64,000 nt of DNA from an uncultured Prevotellaceae bacterium (GTDB lineage: Bacteria > Bacteroidota > Bacteroidia > Bacteroidales > Bacteroidaceae). The notes under the pieces were generated by a model. It was given only the letters and a program-made list of their open reading frames with translations. It made no database searches and was not told the origin of the DNA. Position 1 is the stretch's first letter. Each line of letters begins with the position of its first letter. The DNA is taken from assembly GCA_937877625.1 (NCBI GenBank), contig CALFJG010000020.1, positions 44,808-108,807 of the forward strand, written 5' to 3'. The position numbers and the translations under genes were made by a program. Shown here in pieces: positions 8,852 through 17,638 of the stretch.

Positions 8852-9436
8852 CTACTCTTCTTTCACTTCTATCATCAATTCCTCGCTCGCAGCGTTTTTG
8901 GCAGCCTTTTTCACCGCGCGGCTCACGGCGATGGCGGTGAGCATCTGCAAGGGGGCGTAGATGATTAAGGCGTAGCCCATAATAAGGAAGGGCAGAGCGG
9001 CTACCTCGTTCCAGAACACGAGTACCAATACGCCTGCTACAAAGAGCAACACGGGAAAGAGGTAGTGCCAGATGGAAATGGCTGGCTCGGTGCGACGTGC
9101 GCGCCACACATTCAGGCAACCCATTGTGCCGAACATTATCAGCACGCCGGCCAGTGCATAGAGCAAGAAAGCAATAAAAGCATTGGGGAAGCACAGCAGA
9201 TAGATGCCAAAGAGTATGCTCCCACCGGCGGTGAATGGTATCATTGGCATATAGGTGGCATCGCGGTCGGTGATGAGTGCTAAGAGTGTTACTAAGCCGG
9301 GCAACATAAATAGCACGCCACAACCCATTACAATCCATTTTGGAGCGTCGGGGCTAAAGGTGACGAGCAACACACCGAGTAGCAGCAACGTGATGTTGCG
9401 CAGCAGGGCTTGGAGGAGATAGTTTTTTGTGGGCAT
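8852..9436 (-). CDS. DUF308 / HdeD-like integral membrane protein
   Basis: A 194-residue protein with about six hydrophobic segments between residues 10 and 170, and a Lys/Ala-rich then acidic cytoplasmic C-terminal tail. The repeated Gly-rich transmembrane hairpins resemble the DUF308/HdeD family, small inner-membrane proteins sometimes linked to acid or envelope stress. No catalytic residues are evident. It lies between rseP (24-base gap) and dapF (82-base gap) in the same direction. The family call is moderate; the function is unknown. Confidence 0.65.
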   Translation of the reverse strand: MPTKNYLLQALLRNITLLLLGVLLVTFSPDAPKWIVMGCGVLFMLPGLVTLLALITDRDATYMPMIPFTAGGSILFGIYLLCFPNAFIAFLLYALAGVLIMFGTMGCLNVWRARRTEPAISIWHYLFPVLLFVAGVLVLVFWNEVAALPFLIMGYALIIYAPLQMLTAIAVSRAVKKAAKNAASEELMIEVKEE

Positions 9437-9460
9437 AGTGTAGTGAGGTTTTTGGTGTGC

Positions 9461-10831
9461 TTAGAACACAAAGTTTCTAAAGTCGTTGAAGATAGCAAAT
9501 ACCATAAGTGCCAGGATGAGAAACATTCCTATCGTCTCGGCACGCTCTATGAATTTGTCGGAGGGTTTTCGTCGTGTGATGATTTCCACGATGAGGAAAA
9601 GCACGTGTCCGCCGTCGAGTGCGGGTATAGGCAGTATGTTCATAAAGGCGAGCATCAGACTGATAAAGGCAGTGAGTTCCCAAAAGCGTTGCCACTGCCA
9701 CGTTTCGGGGAAGAGGCTGCCAATAGCGCCGAAACTGCCTACGCTCTTTGCACCATCGGCGGTGAAGAGATATTTCAGGTCGTCCACATATCCGCTTAGT
9801 ACCTGCCAACCGTGGGAAACACCTGCGGGGAAACTTTCAAAGAAGCCGTAACTCTGTTTTACGGTCTTACACGTCTTGAGTGGCGAGTTCCACATCACGC
9901 CGAGCACATAGTCTGCGCCGAGGCTCAGTGTCAGGGTGTCCACTTGGCTCGCGCCGCGGTGTGTCAGTGCCACCGAGATGTTTCGCAGGCGCATACTGTC
10001 TTCGTGTGTGCCTGCCTCAAGCACGTCGTTCATCTGTCCGCGCAGGGCTGCATATTCGTTCCAGGTGGCCATCGGTTGTCCGTTGAACATTTTTATGGTG
10101 TCGCCGGGTAGGATGCCTGCCTTCTCTGCGGGGCTTCCTGCTACAACGCTATCTACGAGGCTTGCTGTATAGGGTTCGAAGAAGCGCGGCTCTGTTTTGA
10201 GCATCTGCAACATATCCAGCCCGTCGTCGGGCATAGTGATTTCCACCTCTTTGCCTTGACGAAGCACCGTCACTGTCTTTGCCTCGCTGAGGCTGCGATA
10301 CAGTTCCATGCCGAAGCGTTCAAAGGCTATGCCGTCGATAGCCACGGGAATGTCGTGTTGTTCAAAACCCAGCGCGGTGGCTTGCTTGTTGTAGTAGAAG
10401 CCCTGTGTGATGTTTCTCATCGGCACATACTCATCGCCCCACGTGAAGAGTATCAGGGCGTAGATGACAAAGGCGGTGAGCAGGTTCATCAATACGCCGC
10501 CCGTCATAATCAGCAGGCGTTGCCACGCGGGTTTCGCGCGAAACTCCCACGGCTCCACCTTTTCCGAGAGTTGGTCGGCCTTTTGTGTCTCGTCCACCAT
10601 ACCGGCTATCTGTACATAGCCGCCCAGCGGTAGCCAGCCGATGCAGTACGTGGTGTCGCTACCTTTGGGCTTGAACTTCACCGGTGTGAACCAGGGGTCA
10701 AAAAACAGAGAGAACTTATTGACGCGCACCTTAAAGAGTTTGGCGAACAAAAAGTGGCCGCCCTCGTGGAGCAACACAAGGAGCGACAAACAAGCAATGA
10801 GTTGCAGGGCGCGAATGAAAAATACTTCCAT
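9461..10831 (-). CDS. rseP: RIP metalloprotease RseP (site-2 protease)
   Basis: A 456-residue intramembrane zinc protease. The first transmembrane segment carries HEGGH (HExxH, about residues 22-26), and the last carries Asn-x-x-Pro-x-Pro-x-Leu-Asp-Gly-Gly, the second zinc-ligand motif. At least one PDZ domain is clear in the periplasmic centre (about 230-280, with Gly-Ile-Leu-Pro-Gly-Asp). Known relatives cleave anti-sigma factors or signal-peptide remnants. The position directly after dxr is the usual Bacteroidales order murA-rimM-dxr-rseP. Its substrate here is unknown. Confidence 0.92.
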   Translation of the reverse strand: MEVFFIRALQLIACLSLLVLLHEGGHFLFAKLFKVRVNKFSLFFDPWFTPVKFKPKGSDTTYCIGWLPLGGYVQIAGMVDETQKADQLSEKVEPWEFRAKPAWQRLLIMTGGVLMNLLTAFVIYALILFTWGDEYVPMRNITQGFYYNKQATALGFEQHDIPVAIDGIAFERFGMELYRSLSEAKTVTVLRQGKEVEITMPDDGLDMLQMLKTEPRFFEPYTASLVDSVVAGSPAEKAGILPGDTIKMFNGQPMATWNEYAALRGQMNDVLEAGTHEDSMRLRNISVALTHRGASQVDTLTLSLGADYVLGVMWNSPLKTCKTVKQSYGFFESFPAGVSHGWQVLSGYVDDLKYLFTADGAKSVGSFGAIGSLFPETWQWQRFWELTAFISLMLAFMNILPIPALDGGHVLFLIVEIITRRKPSDKFIERAETIGMFLILALMVFAIFNDFRNFVF

Positions 10832-10891
10832 AAGAATACAAGAGAGGGTTGCTAAGGCTTGGGTGAAACCTAATGGTTGTTGTTTTGTTGG

Positions 10892-12049
10892 TTACTGTTG
10901 TTTGTTGATGTATGCTATTGCTTTGCTACGTGCTTCGTGGTCGGTGTCGAAGCAGTCTTTGAGTGTCGGCGAGGGGTTTGAGGGGATGTACTCCATACAA
11001 TGTAGTATGGTGTCGCATAGTTGTGTGTAGCTGATTACGCCGTCGCGAAACGCCAGGTTTGCCACTTCGTTTGCTGCGTTCATCACGCACGGCATTGTCC
11101 CGCCCGTTGCTGCGGCGGTATAGGCATAGGCCAAGCAGGGGAAGCGCTCGGTGTCGGGGCGTTCAAAGTGCAAGGCTCGGAGTGTGAAGAGGTCGATGCG
11201 TCCTGCCTCCAGCGTCAGCCGCTCGGGGTAGCACAGGGCGTGTTGTATCGGCAGACGCATATCGGGCACAGCGAGTTGGGCTTTCACGCTGCCGTCCACG
11301 AACTGCACGGCACTATGTACCACACTTTCGGGATGTACCACTACCTCCACCTGTTCGGGACGCACGCCGAAGAGGTGGCACGCCTCTATCATCTCAAAGC
11401 CTTTGTTCATCATCGTAGCACTGTCGATGGTGATTTTCTCGCCCATTGTCCAGTTGGGGTGTCGCAAGGCTTCTGCCGCGGAGACGTGCGCCAGGTCTTC
11501 GCGGCTATACCGCCTGAAGGGGCCGCCGCTTGCGGTGAGCAATATCTTTTCTATCGTAGCCGGCTCTTCTCCTTGTAGGCATTGGAAGATGGCCGAGTGC
11601 TCGCTGTCGATGGGTAGGATGTCCACGCCGTACTGTTTTGCCAGTGGCATAATCAGTGAGCCTGCCACCACGAGCGTTTCTTTGTTGGCCAGGGCAATGG
11701 TGCGCCCGGCTTCTATGGCGGCGATAGTGGATGGCAGCCCCGCGAAGCCCACCAATGCTGTCACCACGGTGTCGATGCCGTCCCACGTGGCGGCCTCGCA
11801 CAGTGCGTCGTTGCCCGAGAGTACCTTTGTCGGTGTATGGGAGAGGGCGGTCTTGACGTACTCGCGGCGTGTCTCGTCGGCGATGACCACCACCTCGGGT
11901 CGAAATTCTAAGGCTTGCTCCACGAGCCGGTCGGCGTTGTGTCCTGCTGTGAGTGCTACGGCACGAAAGCGGTCGGGGTGGCGGCGCACAATGTCGAGCG
12001 TTTGTGTGCCGATGGAGCCGGTGGAGCCTATAACAGCAAGGTTTTTCAT
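10892..12049 (-). CDS. dxr: 1-deoxy-D-xylulose 5-phosphate reductoisomerase
   Basis: A 385-residue NADPH-dependent enzyme of the MEP isoprenoid pathway that converts DXP to MEP. The N terminus has the Rossmann motif Gly-Ser-Thr-Gly-Ser-Ile-Gly. Further motifs are Ala-Asn-Lys-Glu-Thr-Leu-Val, Asp-Ser-Glu-His-Ser-Ala (metal Asp/Glu), and Ser-Gly-Gly-Pro-Phe-Arg. Length is normal. ispF at 31727, a later enzyme of the same pathway, is also in the window. It is 15 bases after rimM and 60 bases before rseP. Confidence 0.95.
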   Translation of the reverse strand: MKNLAVIGSTGSIGTQTLDIVRRHPDRFRAVALTAGHNADRLVEQALEFRPEVVVIADETRREYVKTALSHTPTKVLSGNDALCEAATWDGIDTVVTALVGFAGLPSTIAAIEAGRTIALANKETLVVAGSLIMPLAKQYGVDILPIDSEHSAIFQCLQGEEPATIEKILLTASGGPFRRYSREDLAHVSAAEALRHPNWTMGEKITIDSATMMNKGFEMIEACHLFGVRPEQVEVVVHPESVVHSAVQFVDGSVKAQLAVPDMRLPIQHALCYPERLTLEAGRIDLFTLRALHFERPDTERFPCLAYAYTAAATGGTMPCVMNAANEVANLAFRDGVISYTQLCDTILHCMEYIPSNPSPTLKDCFDTDHEARSKAIAYINKQQ

Positions 12050-12064
12050 TATGCTTGTGGCGTT

Positions 12065-12598
12065 TTATTCGTTGATACTGAGTATGCCCTGCGGGAGGTC
12101 TAAGCGTAGCAGACGTTCTTCCTCGTAGTGTGCGCTGACAAAGTCGTCGTGCAGGGGGAGCAACACTTCTTTCCCGTTTTCCGTGGTGACGTAGAGCAGG
12201 ATGTTGGCGTTGCGGTCGTCCACGGCAGTCACTTTACCGATAGGTAGCCCCTGGGCTGTTTCTACGCGGTAGCCCACAAAGGCGTGCCAGCCGCTCGTCT
12301 CGCCTTGTCGTGTCGGCACCTCGTCGGTGGGAAGGGATATCTCGCACCCCACCAGTTCGGCGGCACTCTCCTCGCTATCCACGCCGTCAAACCTCACGAT
12401 GTAGCTCGCTCCGCCTTTGCCTCGCCAGTGGTTTATGAAGTAGGGTACGGGCAGGGAGTCTAAGGTGACGAAGACGTACGCGGGCATTTCGTTCTCGCTG
12501 TTTTCCAAGGCGTGTGTGAGGTGGAGCGTCAGCTCGCCTCGTGTGCCGTGGCGGCGTCCTATGCGTCCCACCTGTGTGAGTGGCGGCAAGGTGTTCAT
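12065..12598 (-). CDS. rimM: Ribosome maturation factor RimM
   Basis: A 177-residue 16S rRNA processing factor needed for 30S head maturation. The N-terminal half has the RimM beta-barrel pattern (Gly-Arg-Ile-Gly-Arg-Arg-His-Gly-Thr-Arg-Gly-Glu). The C-terminal half is the PRC-barrel, with Gly-Tyr-Arg-Val and Leu-Leu-Pro-Leu-His-Asp-Asp-Phe. Its start overlaps the murA stop by four bases (ATGA), indicating translational coupling. Confidence 0.92.
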   Translation of the reverse strand: MNTLPPLTQVGRIGRRHGTRGELTLHLTHALENSENEMPAYVFVTLDSLPVPYFINHWRGKGGASYIVRFDGVDSEESAAELVGCEISLPTDEVPTRQGETSGWHAFVGYRVETAQGLPIGKVTAVDDRNANILLYVTTENGKEVLLPLHDDFVSAHYEEERLLRLDLPQGILSINE

Positions 12599-13905
12599 CC
12601 TTCGCGATATATCTTAGCGCCGAGGCTACTGAGGCGTTCTTCTATACGTTCGTAGCCACGGTCTATCTGTTCTACGTTTTCTATCACACTTGTTCCCTCG
12701 GCGTTGAGTGCGGCGATGAGCATCGCTATGCCGGCACGGATGTCGGGCGAGGCCATGCGCCGCCCGTGCAGGCGAAGTGCGCGGTCGTGGCCTACCACTA
12801 CGGCGCGGTGTGGGTCGCAGAGTATGATCTGCGCTCCCATCTCAATGAGTTTGTCGGTGAAATAGAGCCGGCTCTCAAACATCTTTTGATGGATCAGCAC
12901 ACTGCCCTTAGCCTGTGTAGCCACCACGATGAGTGCGCTGAGCATATCGGGTGAGAGGCCGGGCCAGGGGGCATCGGCGAGTGTCATAAACGAGCCGTCG
13001 AGGAACGTGTCAACCTGATAGTGCTCGTGGCGTGGGATGAACATGTCGTCGTCGGCGCGTTGCTCAAGCGTCACTCCCAGTCGGCGAAACGCTTCGGGCA
13101 TTATGCCGAGCCAGGGCCACCCCACGTTTTTAATGGTTATGCCGTTGCCCGTCGTGGCTGCCATTGCTGCGAAGCTTCCTACCTCAATCATATCGGGAAG
13201 TATGCTGTGGTTGGCGGCACCCAGGCTCTCCACGCCTTTTATAGTGAGAAGGTTTGAAGCAATGCCGCTTATGTTCGCACCCATCTTGCACAGCATCTTA
13301 CATAGTTGTTGGATGTAGGGTTCGCACGCGGCGTTGTAGATAGTTGTTGTGCCCTGGGCGAGTGTGGCGGCCATAATGATGTTGGCTGTTCCCGTCACGC
13401 TTGCCTCATCGAGGAGCATATAGTTCCCGCGTAGGTGTGTGGCTTTGAGCAGATAGATGCTGGAGGCCTCGTCGTAGCAGAAGGTGGCCCCGAGCTTTTC
13501 AAAGCCGAGGAAATGTGTGTCTAAGCGCCGCCGCCCTATCTTGTCGCCGCCGGGGCGGGCTATGGCTGCCTGGCCAAAACGCGCCAGGAGCGGGCCGGTA
13601 AGCAGTATGCTGCCGCGCAGACGGGCGCAGCGTTCTAAGTAGTCCTTGCTGTGCAGGTAGTCAAGGTTTATTTCGCGGGCGGAGAAGGAGTAGTCGCCGA
13701 CGTTGTGCTTTTCCACTTCCACGCCGATGTCCTGCAGCAGTGCGATAAGGTTGTTTACATCGGCAATATCGGGTACGTTGCTGATGCGCACGGGCTCGGG
13801 GGTGAGCAGTGTGGCACTAATCACTTGCAGGGCTTCGTTTTTCGCGCCTTGTGGCGTGATGGTGCCTTGCAGGGTGTGGCCGCCTTCTATGATAAAGGAT
13901 GACAT
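12595..13905 (-). CDS. murA: UDP-N-acetylglucosamine 1-carboxyvinyltransferase, Asp-type
   Basis: A 436-residue EPSP synthase-fold enzyme catalysing the first committed step of peptidoglycan synthesis, enolpyruvyl transfer from PEP to UDP-GlcNAc. It has the Lys-Asn-Glu motif at residues 22-24 and the loop Arg-Pro-Gly-Gly-Asp-Lys-Ile-Gly. In that loop the residue at the place of E. coli Cys115 is Asp121. Asp at this site is found in several bacteria and is known to block fosfomycin alkylation. The gene overlaps rimM by four bases and follows the DUF4290 gene after 91 bases. Confidence 0.93.
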   Translation of the reverse strand: MSSFIIEGGHTLQGTITPQGAKNEALQVISATLLTPEPVRISNVPDIADVNNLIALLQDIGVEVEKHNVGDYSFSAREINLDYLHSKDYLERCARLRGSILLTGPLLARFGQAAIARPGGDKIGRRRLDTHFLGFEKLGATFCYDEASSIYLLKATHLRGNYMLLDEASVTGTANIIMAATLAQGTTTIYNAACEPYIQQLCKMLCKMGANISGIASNLLTIKGVESLGAANHSILPDMIEVGSFAAMAATTGNGITIKNVGWPWLGIMPEAFRRLGVTLEQRADDDMFIPRHEHYQVDTFLDGSFMTLADAPWPGLSPDMLSALIVVATQAKGSVLIHQKMFESRLYFTDKLIEMGAQIILCDPHRAVVVGHDRALRLHGRRMASPDIRAGIAMLIAALNAEGTSVIENVEQIDRGYERIEERLSSLGAKIYREG

Positions 13906-13996
13906 TTATGCTGTTTTCGTTTTTACAACGCTGTGGGTTTGTTCTGCGACGTACTTCTTTGTGTTTCGTCCGCTTATATCCCTTGCGCGTTGTTCC

Positions 13997-14575
13997 TTAT
14001 TTCTTTTTGCGTTTCTTGCCTTGCGGCTTCTGTTCCGCTTTGATGGCTTGCAACGGTTGCTGGTAGAAGTTGGCTTCCACGGCATCGTTGCTCACCCGTG
14101 CTATGTCGTGTTCTATGCGTCGGTCGTCGGGTGTCTCGCTCCGGAATTCTATCAGGCAGCGTTTCATACGTGTTCCGATGCCGCGAAGCAGCTCTTTGCG
14201 TGCGGGGTCTTTGGGCAGCGTAGCCACTGTTTGCAGCGCGTCTTCTATGAGTGTGCCATAGTGGCGGAAGCGTGTGCGGTGGGTGGGGTAGGGAATGGCG
14301 GGTGGCTCTTCTCGCTCGGGCTTGCGTATCTCGCAGGGGTAGTCGATGTCCAGCTGGTAACGACTGATATAGGCCAGATGGTCCCAGAGTTTCTCTCGGT
14401 AGCCCGCCACGTTCTTCATCTGTGGGTTCAGGCCGAGCATCACGCCGACAATGGCTTCGGCGTATGCCTGGCGCTCGGCGCGATTGTCGATATGCAAAGC
14501 CTCTTCCACCATCTGTTGCACCAGACGTCCGTATTCGGGCATCAGAAGCGTGGGGCGTTGTGTGTTATAGTCCAT
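13997..14575 (-). CDS. DUF4290 family protein
   Basis: A 192-residue cytoplasmic protein. The ATG at 14575 gives the family-typical N terminus Met-Asp-Tyr-Asn-Thr; an upstream ATG at 14665 would overlap tsaB and add 30 basic residues not expected in the family. The C terminus is very Lys-rich. DUF4290 genes directly before murA are a standing Bacteroidales arrangement. No catalytic motif is known; the neighbourhood (murA, rimM, tsaB) suggests a housekeeping role, which is inference. Confidence 0.8.
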   Translation of the reverse strand: MDYNTQRPTLLMPEYGRLVQQMVEEALHIDNRAERQAYAEAIVGVMLGLNPQMKNVAGYREKLWDHLAYISRYQLDIDYPCEIRKPEREEPPAIPYPTHRTRFRHYGTLIEDALQTVATLPKDPARKELLRGIGTRMKRCLIEFRSETPDDRRIEHDIARVSNDAVEANFYQQPLQAIKAEQKPQGKKRKKK

Positions 14576-14597
14576 TTTTGGTGATTGTGCTTCGGGG

Positions 14598-15290
14598 TTA
14601 GCCGAGCGGGTTCTTGCTCTTTTTGGCTTCAAATCCTTTGAGGTAGAACGGCTCAAAGTAAGCAACGTCTTCTACTTTGCCGCGCATCAGTGCCATCTCG
14701 GCCAGGGGCATCATGTTCTTGGCGAGCGGCAGCTCTTCGGTGAGGAAGTGTGCATTGGGGTGCCGAATGACGCTGCGGCATTTCTCCGCGCCGCTTCCGA
14801 TAAAGTAAACGCTGCTGCGGTCAAGCCACTCTTGGTAGGTTGCTGCGCTTACTATGTCGGCTTGTACGGGGCGCACCGTGCGCAAGGCACGGTCGAGTAC
14901 GGTGGCATAGACTTCCATCCGCCGGGCATCTATCATTGGGCAGAGCAGCGCGCCTTCTTCTATCCGTTCTTCCAAGAGGGGTGCTACGCAGAGCAGGCTT
15001 AGCGTGTCGACAGCCACAAGTTTCAGCCCACGGGCGTAGCAGATGCCTTTGGCGGTGCTCACACCGATGCGTAGGCCGGTGTAAGAGCCTGGGCCGCCCG
15101 ACACCGCCACAGCGTCGAGGGGCATAGCGTGGCTGTCGGCAAACGACACCGCTTCGTCGCAGTAGGGTGCCAGGAGGCGGGCGTGGTTCGGCCCGTCAAG
15201 GTCTTCTTTGTGGAATACCACTGCCCCGCGCTCGCTGAGTGCCACGCTACACGCCGTGCCCGAAGTCTCTATGTGGAGTATGCAAGCCAT
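14598..15290 (-). CDS. tsaB: tRNA threonylcarbamoyladenosine biosynthesis protein TsaB
   Basis: A 230-residue ASKHA-fold protein. The N terminus has Ile-Glu-Thr-Ser-Gly, and the conserved Gly-Pro-Gly-Ser-Tyr-Thr-Gly-Leu-Arg-Ile-Gly segment lies at about residues 65-75. TsaB is the non-catalytic partner of TsaD that, with TsaE and TsaC, makes the t6A37 modification of ANN-decoding tRNAs. It is first in the minus-strand run and has a promoter-like site just upstream (15311-15341). Confidence 0.92.
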   Translation of the reverse strand: MACILHIETSGTACSVALSERGAVVFHKEDLDGPNHARLLAPYCDEAVSFADSHAMPLDAVAVSGGPGSYTGLRIGVSTAKGICYARGLKLVAVDTLSLLCVAPLLEERIEEGALLCPMIDARRMEVYATVLDRALRTVRPVQADIVSAATYQEWLDRSSVYFIGSGAEKCRSVIRHPNAHFLTEELPLAKNMMPLAEMALMRGKVEDVAYFEPFYLKGFEAKKSKNPLG

Positions 15291-15310
15291 AGCCCTTAGC
15301 TTTTGAGCCG

Positions 15311-15341
15311 CAAATGTAACAAATTCCTACGGCACGACAAG
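15311..15341 (-). promoter_or_regulatory. Probable promoter for the tsaB to exonuclease gene run
   Basis: Minus strand CTTG (15341-15338), 19 bases, TACATTTG (15318-15311). The -7 element is a full match; the -33 element keeps the TTG core. It is 21 bases upstream of the tsaB ATG. No equally good match was seen in the internal gaps, so it may drive much of the twelve-gene run. Confidence 0.5.
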
Positions 15342-15536
15342 GTGTAAGGGTGGGAAAACGCTTGTTCTGTAGTTTTTGAGGCTGATCCGCTTGGGAGTTT
15401 GTTTCCACGAAATGAAGTTATCCCACTGTCTTGCCCCATAAATGTGGCTCTTCGCCGCGGGCGATGGTTTCTGACAGCCGGCCTGCGATGCCCGTACCCG
15501 CAACGTGGTTGCCCGGGGCGCATTCTTTTTGGATTG

Positions 15537-15568
15537 TTTGCCTCGTGAGCAAGAAGGTAGTACCTTTG
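15537..15568 (+). promoter_or_regulatory. Bacteroidota-type promoter for the C_GCAxxG_C_C gene
   Basis: TTTG (15537-15540), 20 bases, TACCTTTG (15561-15568): a full consensus match. It lies 20 bases before the ATG at 15588 and is divergent from the tsaB promoter. Confidence 0.7.
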
Positions 15569-15587
15569 CACAAAAATCGAACGAACT

Positions 15588-15992
15588 ATGACATCTTCAC
15601 GAAAGGACATTGCCGCCGAGCGAAAGCGGACGGGGACGCATAATTGCGCGCAGGCCGTGGTGTGTACGTATGCCGACGTGGCGGCGTTGGACGAGGCTAC
15701 GGCACGGAGCGTCGGTGCGGCATTCGCTGCGGGTATGGGCAATATGGAAGGCACGTGTGGTGCGTTGGTGGGTGCCGGCATTGTGCTGGGCTGTGCCTTG
15801 CCCCACCCGGGGGACGCGATGAAGGCACAGCGCAGGCTGATGACGAGTTTTCAGAAACGGTGCGGTGCTACGCAGTGTAGGCTTCTCAAAGGCGTGGGGG
15901 CGGAGCGTGCGTTGCGTCAATGCCCCGATTGTGTGTCCGATGCGTGTGAGTTTTTGGAGGAGGAGTTACGGGCGGCTAACAAACGCCTTTGA
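15588..15992 (+). CDS. C_GCAxxG_C_C family redox protein
   Basis: A 134-residue protein with the family signature: Asn-Cys-Ala-Gln-Ala-Val near residue 20, a Gly-rich segment with Met-Glu-Gly-Thr-Cys-Gly-Ala near residues 53-59, then Cys-Gly-Ala-Thr-Gln-Cys and a late Cys-Pro-Asp-Cys pair. The family is proposed to bind a redox cofactor or metal through these cysteines and is common in anaerobes, but its reaction is not defined. It has its own promoter and is 29 bases before the birA fusion gene, so the two are probably cotranscribed. Confidence 0.8.
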   Translation: MTSSRKDIAAERKRTGTHNCAQAVVCTYADVAALDEATARSVGAAFAAGMGNMEGTCGALVGAGIVLGCALPHPGDAMKAQRRLMTSFQKRCGATQCRLLKGVGAERALRQCPDCVSDACEFLEEELRAANKRL

Positions 15993-16021
15993 TTGTTACA
16001 CCATCGCTTAAAGAATAACGA

Positions 16022-17155
16022 ATGGACATTGAGCGTTTACGACTTTACCTTCTCTCCAAGCGTGGCAGCACGGAGGATATGCCTTTTGGCGAGGATTGCT
16101 TGACATTCCGCGTGGAAGGCAAAATTTTTGCGTGTCTTGACCTCTCGCGCCCCGACCGTGTGGTGCTGAAGTCAAGTCCCGAGCGCACCGCCTACCTCAC
16201 GTCACGCTACGCAGGCGTTATCGGAGCGTGGCACTGGAACAAACGCCACTGGATAGAGGTACTCTTCGGGAGCGATGTGGCTGACGCCTTGCTGCTACGC
16301 CTCGCCGACGATGCCTACACCACCGTGCTTCACGCCCTGCCCAAGAAACGCCAGATAGCGTTTCTGACGGAGGGACTCCCGACGCAGGTATATTTCAGCC
16401 ACACAAACACGTGCACCTCTACCAACGACCTCGCCTGGCAGGTGGGCGAGGAGCAGTGTATAAGGGGGCATTATCTCCTGGGCGTTGTCCATAGCGATTT
16501 GCAGCGAAATGGACGCGGGCAGCAGGGCACGCGCTGGGAATCGGAAAACGCCAAGAACCTCACGTTCAGCCTCGTTGTCAGCCCCACGCTGTTGCCCCCG
16601 CTGCGACAGTTCGTGCTCTTGCAACTCACAGCATCCGTAATTGTCAAAACTATAGCGCAACTTCTCCCCGACGAAGCCCACCTGTTTTCTATCAAATGGC
16701 CTAACGACATTTACTACCGCGACCGTAAACTCTGCGGCACGCTCATTCAGCACGCCGTCTCCCACGGAAAACTGCGGTTGTCGGTCATCGGCGTCGGGCT
16801 GAACGTTAACCAGACGTCGTTCTCCCGCGACGTGCCAAATCCCGTGTCGCTGGCCGAAATCAGAGGGGGAGAAGTCAATCGCTTCACACTCCTTGAGCAG
16901 ATTATTCAGGAGTTTGTGGAGCAATACTCGCGCCTGGCAGCGGCACTAACGGACAATCCGTTGCCTCTTTTCGAGGAATTACAAACCCAATACCGCGCCC
17001 GTCTCTACCGCAGCCAAGGAATGTACCGCTGGGCGGACAAAGGCGGCGACTTTGAGGCACAAATCGACGACGTGTTGCCCGACGGCACCATCAGACTCCT
17101 CCTGCCCAACGGCGAGCGGCGCACCTATCAATTCAAACAACTCACATATAAATAA
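16022..17155 (+). CDS. birA: MmcQ/YjbR domain fused to biotin--[acetyl-CoA-carboxylase] ligase
   Basis: A 377-residue two-domain protein. Residues ~1-112 match MmcQ/YjbR (Met-Pro-Phe-Gly-Glu near residue 20; Trp-His-Trp-Asn-Lys-Arg-His-Trp near 70-77), a CyaY-like fold of unknown activity. Residues ~118-377 are a biotin protein ligase: Thr-Ser-Thr-Asn near 132-135, Gly-Arg-Gly-Gln-Gln-Gly (164-169) for biotinyl-AMP, Lys-Trp-Pro-Asn-Asp (225-229), then Gly-Val-Gly-Leu-Asn-Val-Asn. The small SH3-like end is present. There is no DNA-binding helix-turn-helix as in E. coli BirA; the MmcQ domain takes that position. One open frame joins both parts. The ligase call is firm; the role of the N-terminal domain is unknown. 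Confidence 0.85.
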   Translation: MDIERLRLYLLSKRGSTEDMPFGEDCLTFRVEGKIFACLDLSRPDRVVLKSSPERTAYLTSRYAGVIGAWHWNKRHWIEVLFGSDVADALLLRLADDAYTTVLHALPKKRQIAFLTEGLPTQVYFSHTNTCTSTNDLAWQVGEEQCIRGHYLLGVVHSDLQRNGRGQQGTRWESENAKNLTFSLVVSPTLLPPLRQFVLLQLTASVIVKTIAQLLPDEAHLFSIKWPNDIYYRDRKLCGTLIQHAVSHGKLRLSVIGVGLNVNQTSFSRDVPNPVSLAEIRGGEVNRFTLLEQIIQEFVEQYSRLAAALTDNPLPLFEELQTQYRARLYRSQGMYRWADKGGDFEAQIDDVLPDGTIRLLLPNGERRTYQFKQLTYK

Positions 17156-17166
17156 CAGCCGAGCAG

Positions 17167-17211
17167 CGCAGGCGAGCGATATAGACCGAAAAGCTATATC
17201 GCTCGCTTGCG
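17167..17211 (+). terminator. Hairpin terminator after the birA fusion gene
   Basis: Two 18-base arms (17167-17184 and 17194-17211) pair with a single mismatch around a 9-base loop, starting 11 bases after the stop codon, followed by a short T-rich run. The U tract is weak, so it may also act as an mRNA end stabiliser. Confidence 0.6.
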
Positions 17212-17222
17212 TTTCTGGCATA

Positions 17223-17355
17223 GTCCGACAAAGATTTTTCGCCAAGCCTTAAATAATTGAAAGTGTGACTATATTTATATAAATATAATTTATATTTGTA
17301 TAAATATAACCTATGTTTTTATAAATATAGTCACAATTTTAATTCTTTCTCGGAC
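17223..17355. repeat. AT-rich palindromic intergenic element, copy 1
   Basis: About 133 bp in the gap before ruvA. It begins with GTCCGA and ends with its reverse complement TCGGAC. Inner arms GTGTGACTATATTTAT and ATAAATATAGTCACA pair, and the centre is a run of short ATATAAATATA-type words. A second copy at 46304-46415 shares the arms and centre; copy 1 has ~20 extra bases in its left arm. No open frame inside. It looks like a non-coding mobile (MITE- or REP-like) repeat. Confidence 0.75.
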
Positions 17356-17638
17356 TAAGAAAAAAACGAAGCCGCCCCGGAAAATTTGTTTACCAAGAAA
17401 GGCGGTTAAAAAAAGCGGTAGTATGTAATAAAAGTGCGATTTGTGCGTTTTAAAGTTTGGGTATAACGTGCGTGCGCGCGGCGCGAACGTGCGCGGAGGC
17501 GGTGTGCTGCCCGGCAAAACGAGCCTCGAGCTGAGCCATAGCGTTCCACCGTCGCACAAATCGCTGATAGGTGCTATCGGGTCGAATGTGGCACAAGCGA
17601 TATGCCCCAAAGAACCGACCAACAAACTAAAGAAAATC

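Noticed and set aside
17441..17638. Longer N-terminal extension of RuvA
   Set aside because: The 66 extra codons do not resemble RuvA, and the GTG at 17639 gives the standard N terminus and length.
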